Below, piece after piece: positions 52,364 to 59,995 of a DNA stretch of 64,000 nucleotides (the first letter of the stretch is position 1; the number at the start of each line of letters is the position of its first letter). The position numbers were made by a program, and so were the translations under genes. The stretch lies in contig JAFWMH010000036.1 of assembly GCA_017510785.1 (NCBI GenBank), positions 1 through 64,000 of the forward strand. Reading direction: 5' to 3'. The notes beneath the pieces are model-generated. The model searched no databases. It was not told the DNA's origin and saw only the letters and a list, made by a program, of their open reading frames with translations. The stretch is from Atopobiaceae bacterium (GTDB lineage: Bacteria; Actinomycetota; Coriobacteriia; Coriobacteriales; Atopobiaceae).

Positions 52364-52716
52364 CTAACGTCCTGTGGGCTGCAACTCGATCGTTGAGGGG
52401 TAAGTCGATTTGATGAACTCACCGATACAACCCAAATCATGGCTCCAGAATAGCGACACGTCCTCTCGCTGGGCCGAAACGAGATTGTCAACGCTATACA
52501 CGCCGCTCAGAAGTCCTGCGCAAACAACTCCGTTCGCGCCGAGGGCACGATACCAATGCGTTGCCTTCTCCACCGTCTCATGGTTGAGACGCTTGAATGA
52601 GTTGACGATGCTAGCTGCTCGGACTCCGTTATGCGGCTCTCCTTGAAACGCTCAACCGACAACTCGGCATCGTGCCTCAGTTGGTCCTCATTCCAAACCT
52701 TGGGCATCTTAGGCAT
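52364..52716 (-). pseudogene. XamI-like restriction endonuclease, frameshifted and short
   Basis: ATG 52716 opens MPKMPKVWNEDQLRHDAEL and VERFKESRITESEQLA, like the N-terminus of XamI-family restriction enzymes (xWTxDQLxxDAxxAxxxFRxxRxxEPLxxY). About 52602 the reading moves to another frame by one missing base, continuing IVNSFKRLNHETVEKATHWY and ending at 52364. With the shift corrected the protein would be about 117 residues, far shorter than the ~300 expected, so an internal deletion is likely too. It starts 1 bp after the stop of the adjacent methyltransferase gene. The restriction activity is almost certainly lost. Confidence 0.6.
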
Positions 52717-52717
52717 T

Positions 52718-54279
52718 CTATCCCTCCAAGACTTCTGGCGAGGGGACGACCAGCCGCTCCACCTCGCGTGGCTCAAACTTTGCCAGCCCACCAGCATAAA
52801 CCCGGCCGTCACTTACAGCGACGTTCTTGTTGAGGTACTCCGCCAAGTTGCGTATGGCGCCATCGGAGAGGTGAACGGTCGGATAAATGCCATGAACCAC
52901 GTTGAGCATCCCCAATCCATCGACATTGACGACGAACGTCGGCGCATGCCTCGCCATGTAGGTCATCATGATCGCAGGAGCCTTCGGTGCCTTGATGCTC
53001 CACCAGTGCCGCCGATGACTCGCCACGAAGCCACGATCGACACCATCATGAAGACCATCCCGAATGATGGCATTTGCCTCAGCATGGAGCTCTGCGGGCA
53101 GCGAAGAGATGTCGTCAGGCAGTGTGACCAACCTCGAAAGACTCGCCACATCCCTGCATGCCGGATCGGCACCGGCAAGCTCGCGCGCATGCGCTACGAC
53201 CGGTACGCTAAGCTGTTCCGAAACCTCGCCTGGACGGCGGACCCAGAAGCTATTCTTGCCAGTGACGACGCCACGATGCACGCGGGCGATGTCTCCGAGG
53301 CGGACGTAGCCCTTGCCGGTCGTTCTGCCGTTTGTGCGGGACAGAACGTCGCTCCACCTGTCGGACTTTTGGAACTCGCCCAACGCGATCGTGGCGTCCC
53401 CGTTCGAGACAAAACCATCGAGAGACCCTTTGCCGAAGCCGACCACCACGGCTGACGTCATGGTTCCAGAGAAGGGCTCGCTCGACTTGTCGAACAATCG
53501 CAAGCGCGTCATCGGTAGTCTCTTTGTTAAAATGTCCCGAATTGCCGCGCCGTAACCGACATCCATCCACTCGGCCGACATGATGAGACAACCCACGTCG
53601 CCGTCTCTGAAGCGTCGGGCGATGGACGCCACAAAGTGCGAGTGAAGGCCTGCGAGAGCATTGCCCCTCACACCAAGGGTCCGAAGATCATTCAGGTGGT
53701 ATGACTTCCGCTCCTTGGCGAGCTCGTGATGACGAACGTAGGGAGGGTTACCGATCCACAAGGTAGGACCCTCGTCGTCGAATGGCAGTTCAGCTTGCGT
53801 GAAGTCACCCCTAATAACCGTAATAGATGCGCCAGAGGCGACCGCGTTCGCCTTGCACATGGTCGTAGCAACGGGAGATACGTCGATGGCCACAACGTGG
53901 GCGTCCGGAAAATGCCTTGCCGCAGCCAACGCAAACCTTCCGGAACCACAGCCGCAGTCAATAATCCTCCTCGGAACGATTTGGCCGCAAGCCCAGTCCA
54001 ACATCGACTCGACAATGTCCGTCGGCGTGAAGACCGCCCCAAAGCACGCCGTTCTTCGGCCCGGTTGAGACGCATAAACGCCTCCCCGAGGGGGTCGTTT
54101 CCATCACGGACAAGACGTCTGGCCTCATTGACAACGTCTGCGGAAGCGGGTCGAACATCCGAAAGCAATCGTCGTTCGGCATCGTCAAGCGGCATGTCTC
54201 TCAGCAATGATTTACATACAGCAAGAATGGTTGCGTTATCGCTCCTTTCAAAGAAGCCAACTCGCTCGTTTAGGAGCAT
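52718..54279 (-). pseudogene. XamI-like N6-adenine methyltransferase with frameshift
   Basis: ATG 54279 starts MLLNERVGFFERSDNATILA and runs to DGNDPLGEAFMRLNRAEERRA, where one base is missing (about 54030). In the next frame the sequence continues FGAVFTPTDIVESMLDW, then the SAM motif IIDCGCGSGRFALAAA and the catalytic LWIGNPPYVRHHELA. Without the shift the whole would be one adenine-specific DNA methyltransferase of about 520 residues with a C-terminal target-recognition region. It immediately precedes the restriction gene. The downstream half could still be translated from an internal start but would lack the N-terminal part. Both system halves being broken suggests decay, or sequencing errors. 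Confidence 0.7.
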
Positions 54280-54511
54280 AAGACCTCGCAATCTCGTAGA
54301 TCGTGAACCATCAACAGCACACAGCATAATCTTACACGTACATCATAGAGGCTGTTGGGGACAGAAACACGTGGCGATCAACGCTCCAACTCACTCGTTA
54401 CTCGTTCACACTCGCCAGTCAATCGACATCTGCAGGGGTCGTTATTCGTCTTGCGGAAAGATAAGAACAGCGACAATCAATGTGACAAAAACACAAGACT
54501 AAAGAAAAAAA

Positions 54512-54596
54512 GGTCAACCAAATACCATGGTTGACCTCGTGTTTTAAATGGTGGCTGGGAAGGGAGTCGAACCCCTGACACAGGGATTTTCAGTCC
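54512..54596 (-). mobile_element. attachment site, left (attL): tRNA-Phe 3' end and terminator copy
   Basis: An 85-bp duplicate of 59647-59731 with two mismatches. It comprises the terminator hairpin of the tRNA and, at 54549-54596, 48 identical bases of the tRNA-Phe 3' half including CCA. After 54596 the sequence departs from the tRNA, so this is the truncated partner of the intact gene at 59684-59759. Confidence 0.9.
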
Positions 54597-54710
54597 TTTA
54601 AGCATGCGGAATGCATATTTGTAATCGGTTTAAGCGGAACAAACACGCAGGTAAATACGGCTGTAGTGGAATCCAACGGAACATGAAAAACCGCGCGGAT
54701 GTATAATTTA

Positions 54711-54742
54711 GGGTGAACAGCGGGTGAACAGTCGGGTGAACA
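54711..54742 (+). promoter_or_regulatory. integrase arm-type sites, left (3 x GGGTGAACA)
   Basis: GGGTGAACA starts at 54711, 54722 and 54734 (11 and 12 bp apart), directly after a TATAAT at 54702-54707. The same three-site group with identical spacing and orientation is at the other end of the element (59594-59625). They are probably integrase arm-binding sites; their position over the likely int promoter suggests autorepression. Confidence 0.65.
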
Positions 54743-54787
54743 CTTTTCGAGAACCCCCGACCAAGGAGACGCAGGAAGGAACCCAAA

Positions 54788-56041
54788 ATGGAGTACACGC
54801 AAGGTTTCGTGCGACAGCTCACCAACCGAAAAGGACAGCCGTGGCAGGGCGTCGTTAAGGACTCCAACGGCAAGCAGCGGACGAAGATTCTAAAGACTTA
54901 CAAGAACAGAAGGGGCAACGCAGTACCCGTTAAAAGCGAAGACGATGCAATCGAGGCGTTGGGACAATGGCGGAACGAGCTGATAGCCGAGTCCATCCGC
55001 GAGGCTGACAGCATCCCACAGGCAAGTACGTTTGTCAGTGACTACACAGACAGCTTCATAGATGATTTGGAGCTTGCGGGGAGCGTGGAGGCGAGTACGA
55101 TTCTCGATTATCGTAAATCTGCAAAGCGCATACGTGAAGCGTTCGCCGATATAAGGCTAAACGAGCTACGATCCGCGCATATCCAGAAATGGGAAGGTCA
55201 ACTAATCAAAAGCGGGTTATCCGCGAGCACCGTGGGAAAAGCACACCGACTCTTAAAGCAGGTTCTTAAACATGCCGTTGACGTGCGAGACCTTGAATGG
55301 AATCCAGCAAGTGCAGTTAAGCCACCCAAACGTAAGGCACCGACGCCTAACTCGCTCAGCGCAGAAGATGGAGCACGTCTTGCAATGACGCTTTCGAGCA
55401 TGCAACCAACCTCAATGGTCGTGGGAGCAACAATTAGCCTATTCAGCGGGCTGCGAGAGGGTGAGGCATGTGGACTTCGATGGAGAGCTGTTGATTTCGC
55501 TAACAGGCAGCTATATGTCGTGGAGGCAATCGGTGTTGGAAGGGGCGGCACATTCGTAAAGACGCCGAAATCAGAAAGCAGCCGTCGTAGTGTTCCTATA
55601 GAAGGAGCAATGTGGGACATGCTTATTAGACGTCGGCAACAGATGGTTGTGGAGTGTAGGGCGGCTGGAATGGACACAGAAGCAGCCGAGTTTGAGACCT
55701 ACTTTTCTGGCCTTTTTGTTTTGGGATATCCAGACGGACGGAATTACAATCCGACGCGCTTATCACGCGACTGGGCATCATTTGCATCATCTATAGGTTT
55801 GGTTGGCACGCAAGGTCGGCGCATTACTTTTCACGACCTGCGCCATTCCTATGCAACACGTGCAATTGCCAAAGGAGCAGATGTTAAGTCGGTCGCATCG
55901 AATCTAGGACATGCCAACGAGTTTATGACACTTCACGTGTATGCATCCGCTGACCCCGAGGCACGTAGACGAGCATCCGCACTGGTTGCCGACGATTACA
56001 TAGTTACCGAGCACACCACACCATATCTTTTGAATAAATAG
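54788..56041 (+). CDS. int: tyrosine site-specific integrase
   Basis: A 417-residue tyrosine recombinase. An N-terminal arm-binding domain precedes a SAM-like core-binding domain (about 75-165) and the catalytic domain: SGLREGEACGLRW (Arg I), FVKTPKSESSRRSVP (Lys region), HDLRHSYATRA (HxxR), LGHANEFMTLHVYAS (His and the Tyr nucleophile). It integrates the element into the 3' end of tRNA-Phe, which lies at the right boundary. GGAGACGCAGGAAGGA precedes the ATG at 54788. The gene is followed 9 bp later by the regulator. Confidence 0.95.
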   Translation: MEYTQGFVRQLTNRKGQPWQGVVKDSNGKQRTKILKTYKNRRGNAVPVKSEDDAIEALGQWRNELIAESIREADSIPQASTFVSDYTDSFIDDLELAGSVEASTILDYRKSAKRIREAFADIRLNELRSAHIQKWEGQLIKSGLSASTVGKAHRLLKQVLKHAVDVRDLEWNPASAVKPPKRKAPTPNSLSAEDGARLAMTLSSMQPTSMVVGATISLFSGLREGEACGLRWRAVDFANRQLYVVEAIGVGRGGTFVKTPKSESSRRSVPIEGAMWDMLIRRRQQMVVECRAAGMDTEAAEFETYFSGLFVLGYPDGRNYNPTRLSRDWASFASSIGLVGTQGRRITFHDLRHSYATRAIAKGADVKSVASNLGHANEFMTLHVYASADPEARRRASALVADDYIVTEHTTPYLLNK

Positions 56042-56050
56042 GGGGAGAAC

Positions 56051-56530
56051 ATGCTACCGAGCGAGATAACGACCACGATGGAATACTCAGACCCCGACCA
56101 TCCGTTAGCCAACAGCTACATACGCACATGGAAGACCTTGCACGCCAAAGCAAAGAGCGAAGGCAAGGGCATAGACGAGATGGAGTACAAACAGGAGCTG
56201 GCGGCTTTCGACAAGCCTATTAACGAGCGCATAAAGAATTTCATGCGCGACAAGGGTATCGGCAACGAAGACATACAGACAGTGTTGGGACTTCAGAAGT
56301 CGCAGGCACACGACCTTATCAAGTACCCATCACGCATGAGCCGCGAACAGGTGGCGAAGTTGGCTACCCTTCTCGACGTCACCCTCACGGAGCTGAGGGG
56401 AGAACCGCAGGTGCTTTCGGCAAACACGGTAGCTACGTACTATGATCATCTGACAACGACGGACAAAGCCATTGTGTCTAGCCTGATAAGCCGTCTCCAT
56501 TCTGTAGACCACGGAGTCTCATGGGTGTGA
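56051..56530 (+). CDS. XRE-like HTH regulator of the element
   Basis: A 159-residue protein. The middle and C-terminal part (about 55-115) form an HTH of the Cro/cI kind: ERIKNFMRDKGIGNEDIQTVLGLQKSQAHDLI, MSREQVAKLATLLDVTLTELRG. It is the likely master repressor or immunity-type regulator of the element, sitting in the position of Stl in staphylococcal satellites but pointing the same way as int. Nothing shows which phage signal it answers to. A terminator follows. Confidence 0.75.
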   Translation: MLPSEITTTMEYSDPDHPLANSYIRTWKTLHAKAKSEGKGIDEMEYKQELAAFDKPINERIKNFMRDKGIGNEDIQTVLGLQKSQAHDLIKYPSRMSREQVAKLATLLDVTLTELRGEPQVLSANTVATYYDHLTTTDKAIVSSLISRLHSVDHGVSWV

Positions 56531-56566
56531 TTGTGTAACATTTATGGAATGAAAAATACTTTACGG

Positions 56567-56617
56567 AACCGCTTTTCCGATTTGAGCGTGCGGTAATCGG
56601 AAGGGCGGTTTTCTTTA
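56567..56617 (+). terminator. intrinsic terminator after int/regulator genes
   Basis: A 15-bp stem (56567-56581 with 56596-56610, two G-T pairs) around a 14-nt loop, ending in TTTTCTTT. It separates an int-regulator transcript from the xis-to-coiled-coil genes. Confidence 0.75.
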
Positions 56618-56760
56618 TCAAATAGGTTTCCGATTTCACGTATTCATGACTGGAAAACATCAGGTAAACCGCCACATACGGCACATTTGGCATAGATGTA
56701 ATCTGTACTCACGCAACGGTTGCGGACATTGAAAACGGAATAGAGAACGGAGGAATGACT

Positions 56761-56970
56761 ATGGATGTAACTTGCATTCCTAAAGACGCCAACAGGCTAC
56801 GGACAGACCTACCGCTCTTGCTGGACGTTGAGACGGCCAAGCAGATACCGCAGGTATCAGGGCGGTACATGCGGACTCTTTGCTCGACGGGACAAGTCCA
56901 AGCCATCAAGTGCGGCAAGAATTGGCGTGTCAACCGCGACAGCCTACTCGCATATTGCGGATTGGCGTAA
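56761..56970 (+). CDS. xis: excisionase-like HTH protein
   Basis: A 69-residue protein with an excisionase-type winged helix: LLLDVETAKQIPQVSGRYMRTLC, GQVQAIKCGKNWRVNRDSLLAYCG. It probably bends the attachment-site DNA so that the integrase excises the element. The ATG at 56761 is used because GGAGGA lies 7 nt upstream; an ATG at 56755 is in frame but too close to it. It starts the second transcription unit of the element. Confidence 0.82.
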   Translation: MDVTCIPKDANRLRTDLPLLLDVETAKQIPQVSGRYMRTLCSTGQVQAIKCGKNWRVNRDSLLAYCGLA

Positions 56971-56979
56971 GGGGGACAC

Positions 56980-57357
56980 ATGAAGCACGACAACACCCCC
57001 ACGCTGTTCGAGCTACCAGCAGAGAACGGCGTGGGGGAGCCTGACGAGAACATGGTACAACGTGCGCATGAGCTGAACGCAGGGCGTGACGAGTGGATAG
57101 CAAGATATCCACGACCGTGGAAGCGTATCCAACAGCTTGCACGCAGGGACTACGCAGCAGGACGCAGGATGTGCATAAGCCGCTACGTTGAGGACATTCG
57201 AGCACACGATTGGTCTGGGACGGACGGCAGCGAGTGCAAGATTTCAAACTCGCTGAGAGCACCCCTAGCACGCAAGTTGTGCGAGATGCACCCCGAGTAC
57301 GCAGGTCTTCTAATAACCCGTCCTAGCGTCTGTGACGTGCTCACAGGCACATCATGA
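56980..57357 (+). CDS. element protein of unknown function
   Basis: A 125-residue protein with a basic middle (EWIARYPRPWKRIQQLARRDYAAGRRMCISRY may be DNA-binding) and no recognised domain. It overlaps the next gene by 4 bp (ATGA), so the two are translated together. Its place between excisionase and the replication-like gene is typical for accessory replication or regulatory proteins of small phage-related elements, but no function can be assigned. Confidence 0.65.
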   Translation: MKHDNTPTLFELPAENGVGEPDENMVQRAHELNAGRDEWIARYPRPWKRIQQLARRDYAAGRRMCISRYVEDIRAHDWSGTDGSECKISNSLRAPLARKLCEMHPEYAGLLITRPSVCDVLTGTS

Positions 57358-57854
57358 GCCGTGGCAAGAAGCAGCAGCCACGCAAGCCGTGGCAACGCAG
57401 GGCGAACAGCAGCAGACACTTCCAATGCTTGTACGACGATCTACTCGACAGTCCAGCATTCCACGACCTGACGGCACGGGAGAAGGTCTTACTAATCTAT
57501 TGCAGGCGCGAGAGCCATGGGCGTGCAATGGCCGAGGGTGAACACGACGAACGTCTCTTTTACATGAACAAGAGCCTACGCACGACCATCCACGAACTGT
57601 ACAGGCCATCGGACACCCGACAGTTTGAGCACGACATGGGTTCCCTGATAGCGCATGGTTTCGTTGACCTCGTGAAATCGGGTTACGAGACGAGAACGAA
57701 GTCGCTCTATCGCCTATCCGACCGCTGGAACCATTGGGGGACAAGGGCATTCGGAACACCCGAGAGCGTTAAGACCGTCCACCTGCAAAACGAAGAGGCC
57801 AAGGCGAAGAGGGAGCGGCTAAAAACCGAAAGCACCTGCAACCATGCACCATGA
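57354..57854 (+). CDS. winged-helix, replication-protein-like
   Basis: A 166-residue protein. Its core (FHDLTAREKVLLIYCRRES, FEHDMGSLIAHGFVDLVKSGY, LYRLSDRWNHWGT) has the shape of the winged-helix modules in replication initiators and DnaD-like proteins of mobile elements: the LTAREKVLLIY helix and a final SDRW segment. N- and C-terminal ends are basic. It is therefore a candidate replication protein for the element. I could not see a helicase or primase motif. Overlaps the upstream gene by ATGA. Confidence 0.55.
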   Translation: MSRGKKQQPRKPWQRRANSSRHFQCLYDDLLDSPAFHDLTAREKVLLIYCRRESHGRAMAEGEHDERLFYMNKSLRTTIHELYRPSDTRQFEHDMGSLIAHGFVDLVKSGYETRTKSLYRLSDRWNHWGTRAFGTPESVKTVHLQNEEAKAKRERLKTESTCNHAP

Positions 57855-57865
57855 CTTACTGCAAC

Positions 57866-57953
57866 GTAGCAGCATGTGGAGAGCCGAAAAGCATTCACAT
57901 ACTGCTACCACGCAGGATGATTCGACCAAATCGGGGCGTTTGCATCCTGCGTG
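57866..57953 (+). promoter_or_regulatory. two tandem inverted repeats before the terS-like gene
   Basis: First repeat: GTAGCAGCATGTG (57866-57878) with CACATACTGCTAC (57896-57908), 12 of 13 pairs. Second, directly abutting: CACGCAGGATG (57909-57919) with CATCCTGCGTG (57943-57953), perfect. They lie in the only sizeable gap of the gene run, before the terS-like gene. Possible roles are a replication origin, a packaging (cos/pac) site or a structured RNA. Confidence 0.5.
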
Positions 57954-58010
57954 CATGCACCACATACGTATATATCTACCAGCACACCCACGATTTGATA
58001 GGAGCACCAT

Positions 58011-58415
58011 ATGCTCACCGATAAGAAGCAAAGTTTCATCAATGCTCGACTCAGTGGTAAGGGACTTGCGGACAGCTACCGCGAGGCGTTCGACGTGGAG
58101 AACATGAACGACCACAGCATTCGCGTGGAGGCATGGCGTCTTGAGCACAACGACCCCGACGTTACCCGTGCGCTGAAAGAAGGACAGAAGGAGCTTGCGG
58201 AGCGAGCCAAGTGGACGCGCGACGAGGCTATCGACAGGCTCACGGACGTTCTGGACATGAGCACGGCAGCGATTCAGGACGGAGACCTCAGCAGGTCAAC
58301 CACAGCGACGTTCTTCTCAGCCTACGACCGACTCAACTACATCACGGGAGTGGGCAAGCAAACGAGCGAGCTGGACGTCGCGCTTGACGATATGGTTAAG
58401 CAGCTTTGGAGCTAA
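58011..58415 (+). CDS. terminase small subunit-like protein
   Basis: A 134-residue protein of the Terminase_2 (TerS) type: LTDKKQSFINARLSGKGLADSYREAFDVENM, HSIRVEAWRLEHNDPDVTRAL is the HTH that binds packaging sites. In phage satellites a lone TerS redirects the helper phage's large terminase to package satellite DNA. No large terminase is in the window. GATAGGAG precedes the ATG at 58011. It is the strongest argument that this element is a satellite rather than a bare integrase island. Confidence 0.78.
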   Translation: MLTDKKQSFINARLSGKGLADSYREAFDVENMNDHSIRVEAWRLEHNDPDVTRALKEGQKELAERAKWTRDEAIDRLTDVLDMSTAAIQDGDLSRSTTATFFSAYDRLNYITGVGKQTSELDVALDDMVKQLWS

Positions 58416-58427
58416 GGAGACGGAGAC

Positions 58428-58631
58428 ATGAGCGAGGTTATCAACATCAAGCTTACGGACATGCAGACACAGGCAGTCATAGACGCATGCAAGGCACGTG
58501 CGGAGAGGATCGTAACGAGTCCAGACATGAGCTTTCAAGAGCTGGAAATGCTGGGACACCTTGCGGACGCGCTTATCTGCATCGAATGCGGAGTGTTCAA
58601 CGCCGACAAGGAACAAGACGATAGGAGCTAG
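58428..58631 (+). CDS. small element protein, unknown
   Basis: A 67-residue acidic helical protein (MSEVINIKLTDMQTQAVIDA, with a CKARAE and a CIEC pair of cysteines). No family recognised. It sits 12 bp after the terS-like gene with AAGGAGACGG upstream, so it is likely expressed with it. Confidence 0.6.
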   Translation: MSEVINIKLTDMQTQAVIDACKARAERIVTSPDMSFQELEMLGHLADALICIECGVFNADKEQDDRS

Positions 58632-58634
58632 ATC

Positions 58635-59318
58635 ATGAACCTGACTGACTACATGGACACGTGGAGCGGATACACCGAGAGCGTCAACGAAGCCGCGAGC
58701 AAGCGCGACGGCAAGCTCGAAAAGCTCGACGGCTACAGGGGCGAACGCGCCGACAGGGAGCGCGAGGAAATCACCCGCGAGTTCAACGAGGCGGTAGAAG
58801 TCGCAAAGACGGAGGCACACGCAAAGTTCAACGCGACGCTCAAAGCCATGAAGGAAAAGGCAGACAAGATAGACGAGACAATGGTCGCACCGACCAATGA
58901 CATGCTTAACGCGCTCAAAGCTCTTGAGATGAGAACCAGCATAACGGCACGCGAGGCCAATTCGGCGGCGAAGCTGATGGAGGGTTGCGACGTCGCGCTC
59001 GACGCGCTGCAAGACCTATGTACCGCGCGTGGTGGCGTTCGCGTCTCGACACGTGGCAAGAGCGCACGCGCCAAGGCATACGATCACCTGCATTCGTTCA
59101 ACGAGGCGGCTGGTATGTTGCTACAGTGGCGCGGCGGCTCACGTTTCGACTTGATGCTCAAACGAAGCCAAGAGCGAAGCGCACATGTACCCAGCGAAGA
59201 GCGCACGCCAATCGGAGCCGCACTTGTGGCAGACATTCGCACGGACAGCGTGGCCGACTTTGCCAAGGAAATCGTTGGAGACGATGCGAGTCTCAACGAC
59301 GTTTTGCGTCTGGACTAA
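58635..59318 (+). CDS. coiled-coil element protein (scaffold-like?)
   Basis: A 227-residue, highly charged protein with a long coiled coil in its first 100 residues (REREEITREFNEAVEVAKTE, KFNATLKAMKEKADKIDETM) and a helical tail. The position after terS and the shape resemble phage scaffolding or head-morphogenesis modifiers, which in some satellites alter helper capsid size. This is a guess from shape and order; no specific motif is present. A terminator follows at 59379. Confidence 0.55.
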   Translation: MNLTDYMDTWSGYTESVNEAASKRDGKLEKLDGYRGERADREREEITREFNEAVEVAKTEAHAKFNATLKAMKEKADKIDETMVAPTNDMLNALKALEMRTSITAREANSAAKLMEGCDVALDALQDLCTARGGVRVSTRGKSARAKAYDHLHSFNEAAGMLLQWRGGSRFDLMLKRSQERSAHVPSEERTPIGAALVADIRTDSVADFAKEIVGDDASLNDVLRLD

Positions 59319-59378
59319 CCGACCATCCGAAAGCCACGCAGGGACTTCCAACTCGTTCGCCCTGACGTTGGCACAACC

Positions 59379-59420
59379 AACCCGCCTATGTGGTGCACGC
59401 ACATGGGCGGGTTTTTCTTT
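59379..59420 (+). terminator. intrinsic terminator at the end of the element genes
   Basis: A 13-bp stem (59379-59391 with 59401-59413, one T-G pair) with a 9-nt loop and a TTTTTCTTT tail. It ends the rightward gene run. The 170 bp beyond it to the arm sites contain no gene. Confidence 0.88.
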
Positions 59421-59593
59421 TGCGGGTATTTAGTCGTTCTTGACGAGAAAAGCCGTTAGAAAGCGTCTCAGCGGCTCATTTATCAGGCCTTTTGCACCTC
59501 ACGAGGAATGCTTACCCGTTGGCTGGAATTGTGTGCTTTTCTCCATATCCTGACAGCGGATTTCGAGGCCGAAATCGGTTTGTCGCGGGTTTC

Positions 59594-59625
59594 GGGTGAA
59601 CAACGGGTGAACGTGCGGGTGAACA
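59594..59625 (+). promoter_or_regulatory. integrase arm-type sites, right (3 x GGGTGAAC)
   Basis: GGGTGAACA, GGGTGAACG and GGGTGAACA start at 59594, 59605 and 59617, with the same 11- and 12-bp spacing as the left group at 54711. They lie 22 bp inside the right attachment repeat. Confidence 0.65.
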
Positions 59626-59640
59626 AATATCGGAGCTAAC

Positions 59641-59671
59641 AAAAAAGGTCAACCAAATACCATGGTTGACC
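59641..59671 (-). terminator. terminator of tRNA-Phe
   Basis: GGTCAACCA (59647-59655) pairs with TGGTTGACC (59663-59671); on the minus strand it is followed by six U (59641-59646). It ends the tRNA transcript and is part of the repeated attachment sequence. Confidence 0.85.
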
Positions 59672-59731
59672 TCGTATTTTAACTGGTGGCTGGGAAGGGA
59701 GTCGAACCCCTGACACAGGGATTTTCAGTCC
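59647..59731 (-). mobile_element. attachment site, right (attR) within tRNA-Phe
   Basis: The right copy of the 85-bp repeat. From 59684 to 59731 it is the 3' half of tRNA-Phe. The 5' half of the tRNA continues into the chromosome, so the gene is rebuilt by integration. Confidence 0.9.
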
Positions 59732-59759
59732 CCTGCTCTACCAACTGAGCTACCCAGCC
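59684..59759 (-). tRNA. tRNA-Phe (GAA)
   Basis: A complete 76-nt cloverleaf on the minus strand: acceptor GGCTGGG/CCCAGCC, D arm AGCTCAGTTGGTAGAGC, anticodon loop CTGAAAA with GAA, TTCGA in the T loop, discriminator A and an encoded CCA. It is the target of the integrated element. Confidence 0.97.
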
Positions 59760-59995
59760 CTTGCGCTTCTTCAAGCTCGTTTAGAATAACAGACCCCTAG
59801 GATAAGTCAACCGACAACTTGGAAAAAGGCGCTATTGCCGCATGAAACGTGTCTTCTCCACATTTTCGCCACAAGTGTACGCTCGGCTTAAACCAACAGT
59901 TCGCAACTGCAGCGGAGAACTTAGGTTGAATCTCCCTGCACCAGCATAAACTATAATGAAATCCAACCCACAGAACCCACATCGAAGGGAGCACC

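Larger units (their letters stand above)
54597..59731. mobile_element. integrated satellite-like element in tRNA-Phe
   Basis: A 5,135-bp element between 85-bp direct repeats that cover the tRNA-Phe 3' end. All eight genes point in one direction: tyrosine integrase, HTH regulator, excisionase, a 125-residue unknown, a wing-helix replication-like protein, a terminase-small-subunit-like protein, a 67-residue unknown and a coiled-coil protein. There is no capsid, portal, large terminase, tail, lysis or relaxase gene. Size, gene order and lone TerS resemble phage satellites such as PICIs. Repeated GGGTGAAC sites sit near both ends. A defective prophage or a plain integrative island are alternatives. 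Confidence 0.8.

Noticed and set aside
52602..54030. Programmed frameshifting in the XamI-like genes
   Set aside because: No slippery heptamer or stimulatory structure seen; decay or sequencing error is simpler.
54549..54596. Second tRNA-Phe gene
   Set aside because: Only the 3' half is present; it is the att duplication left by integration.
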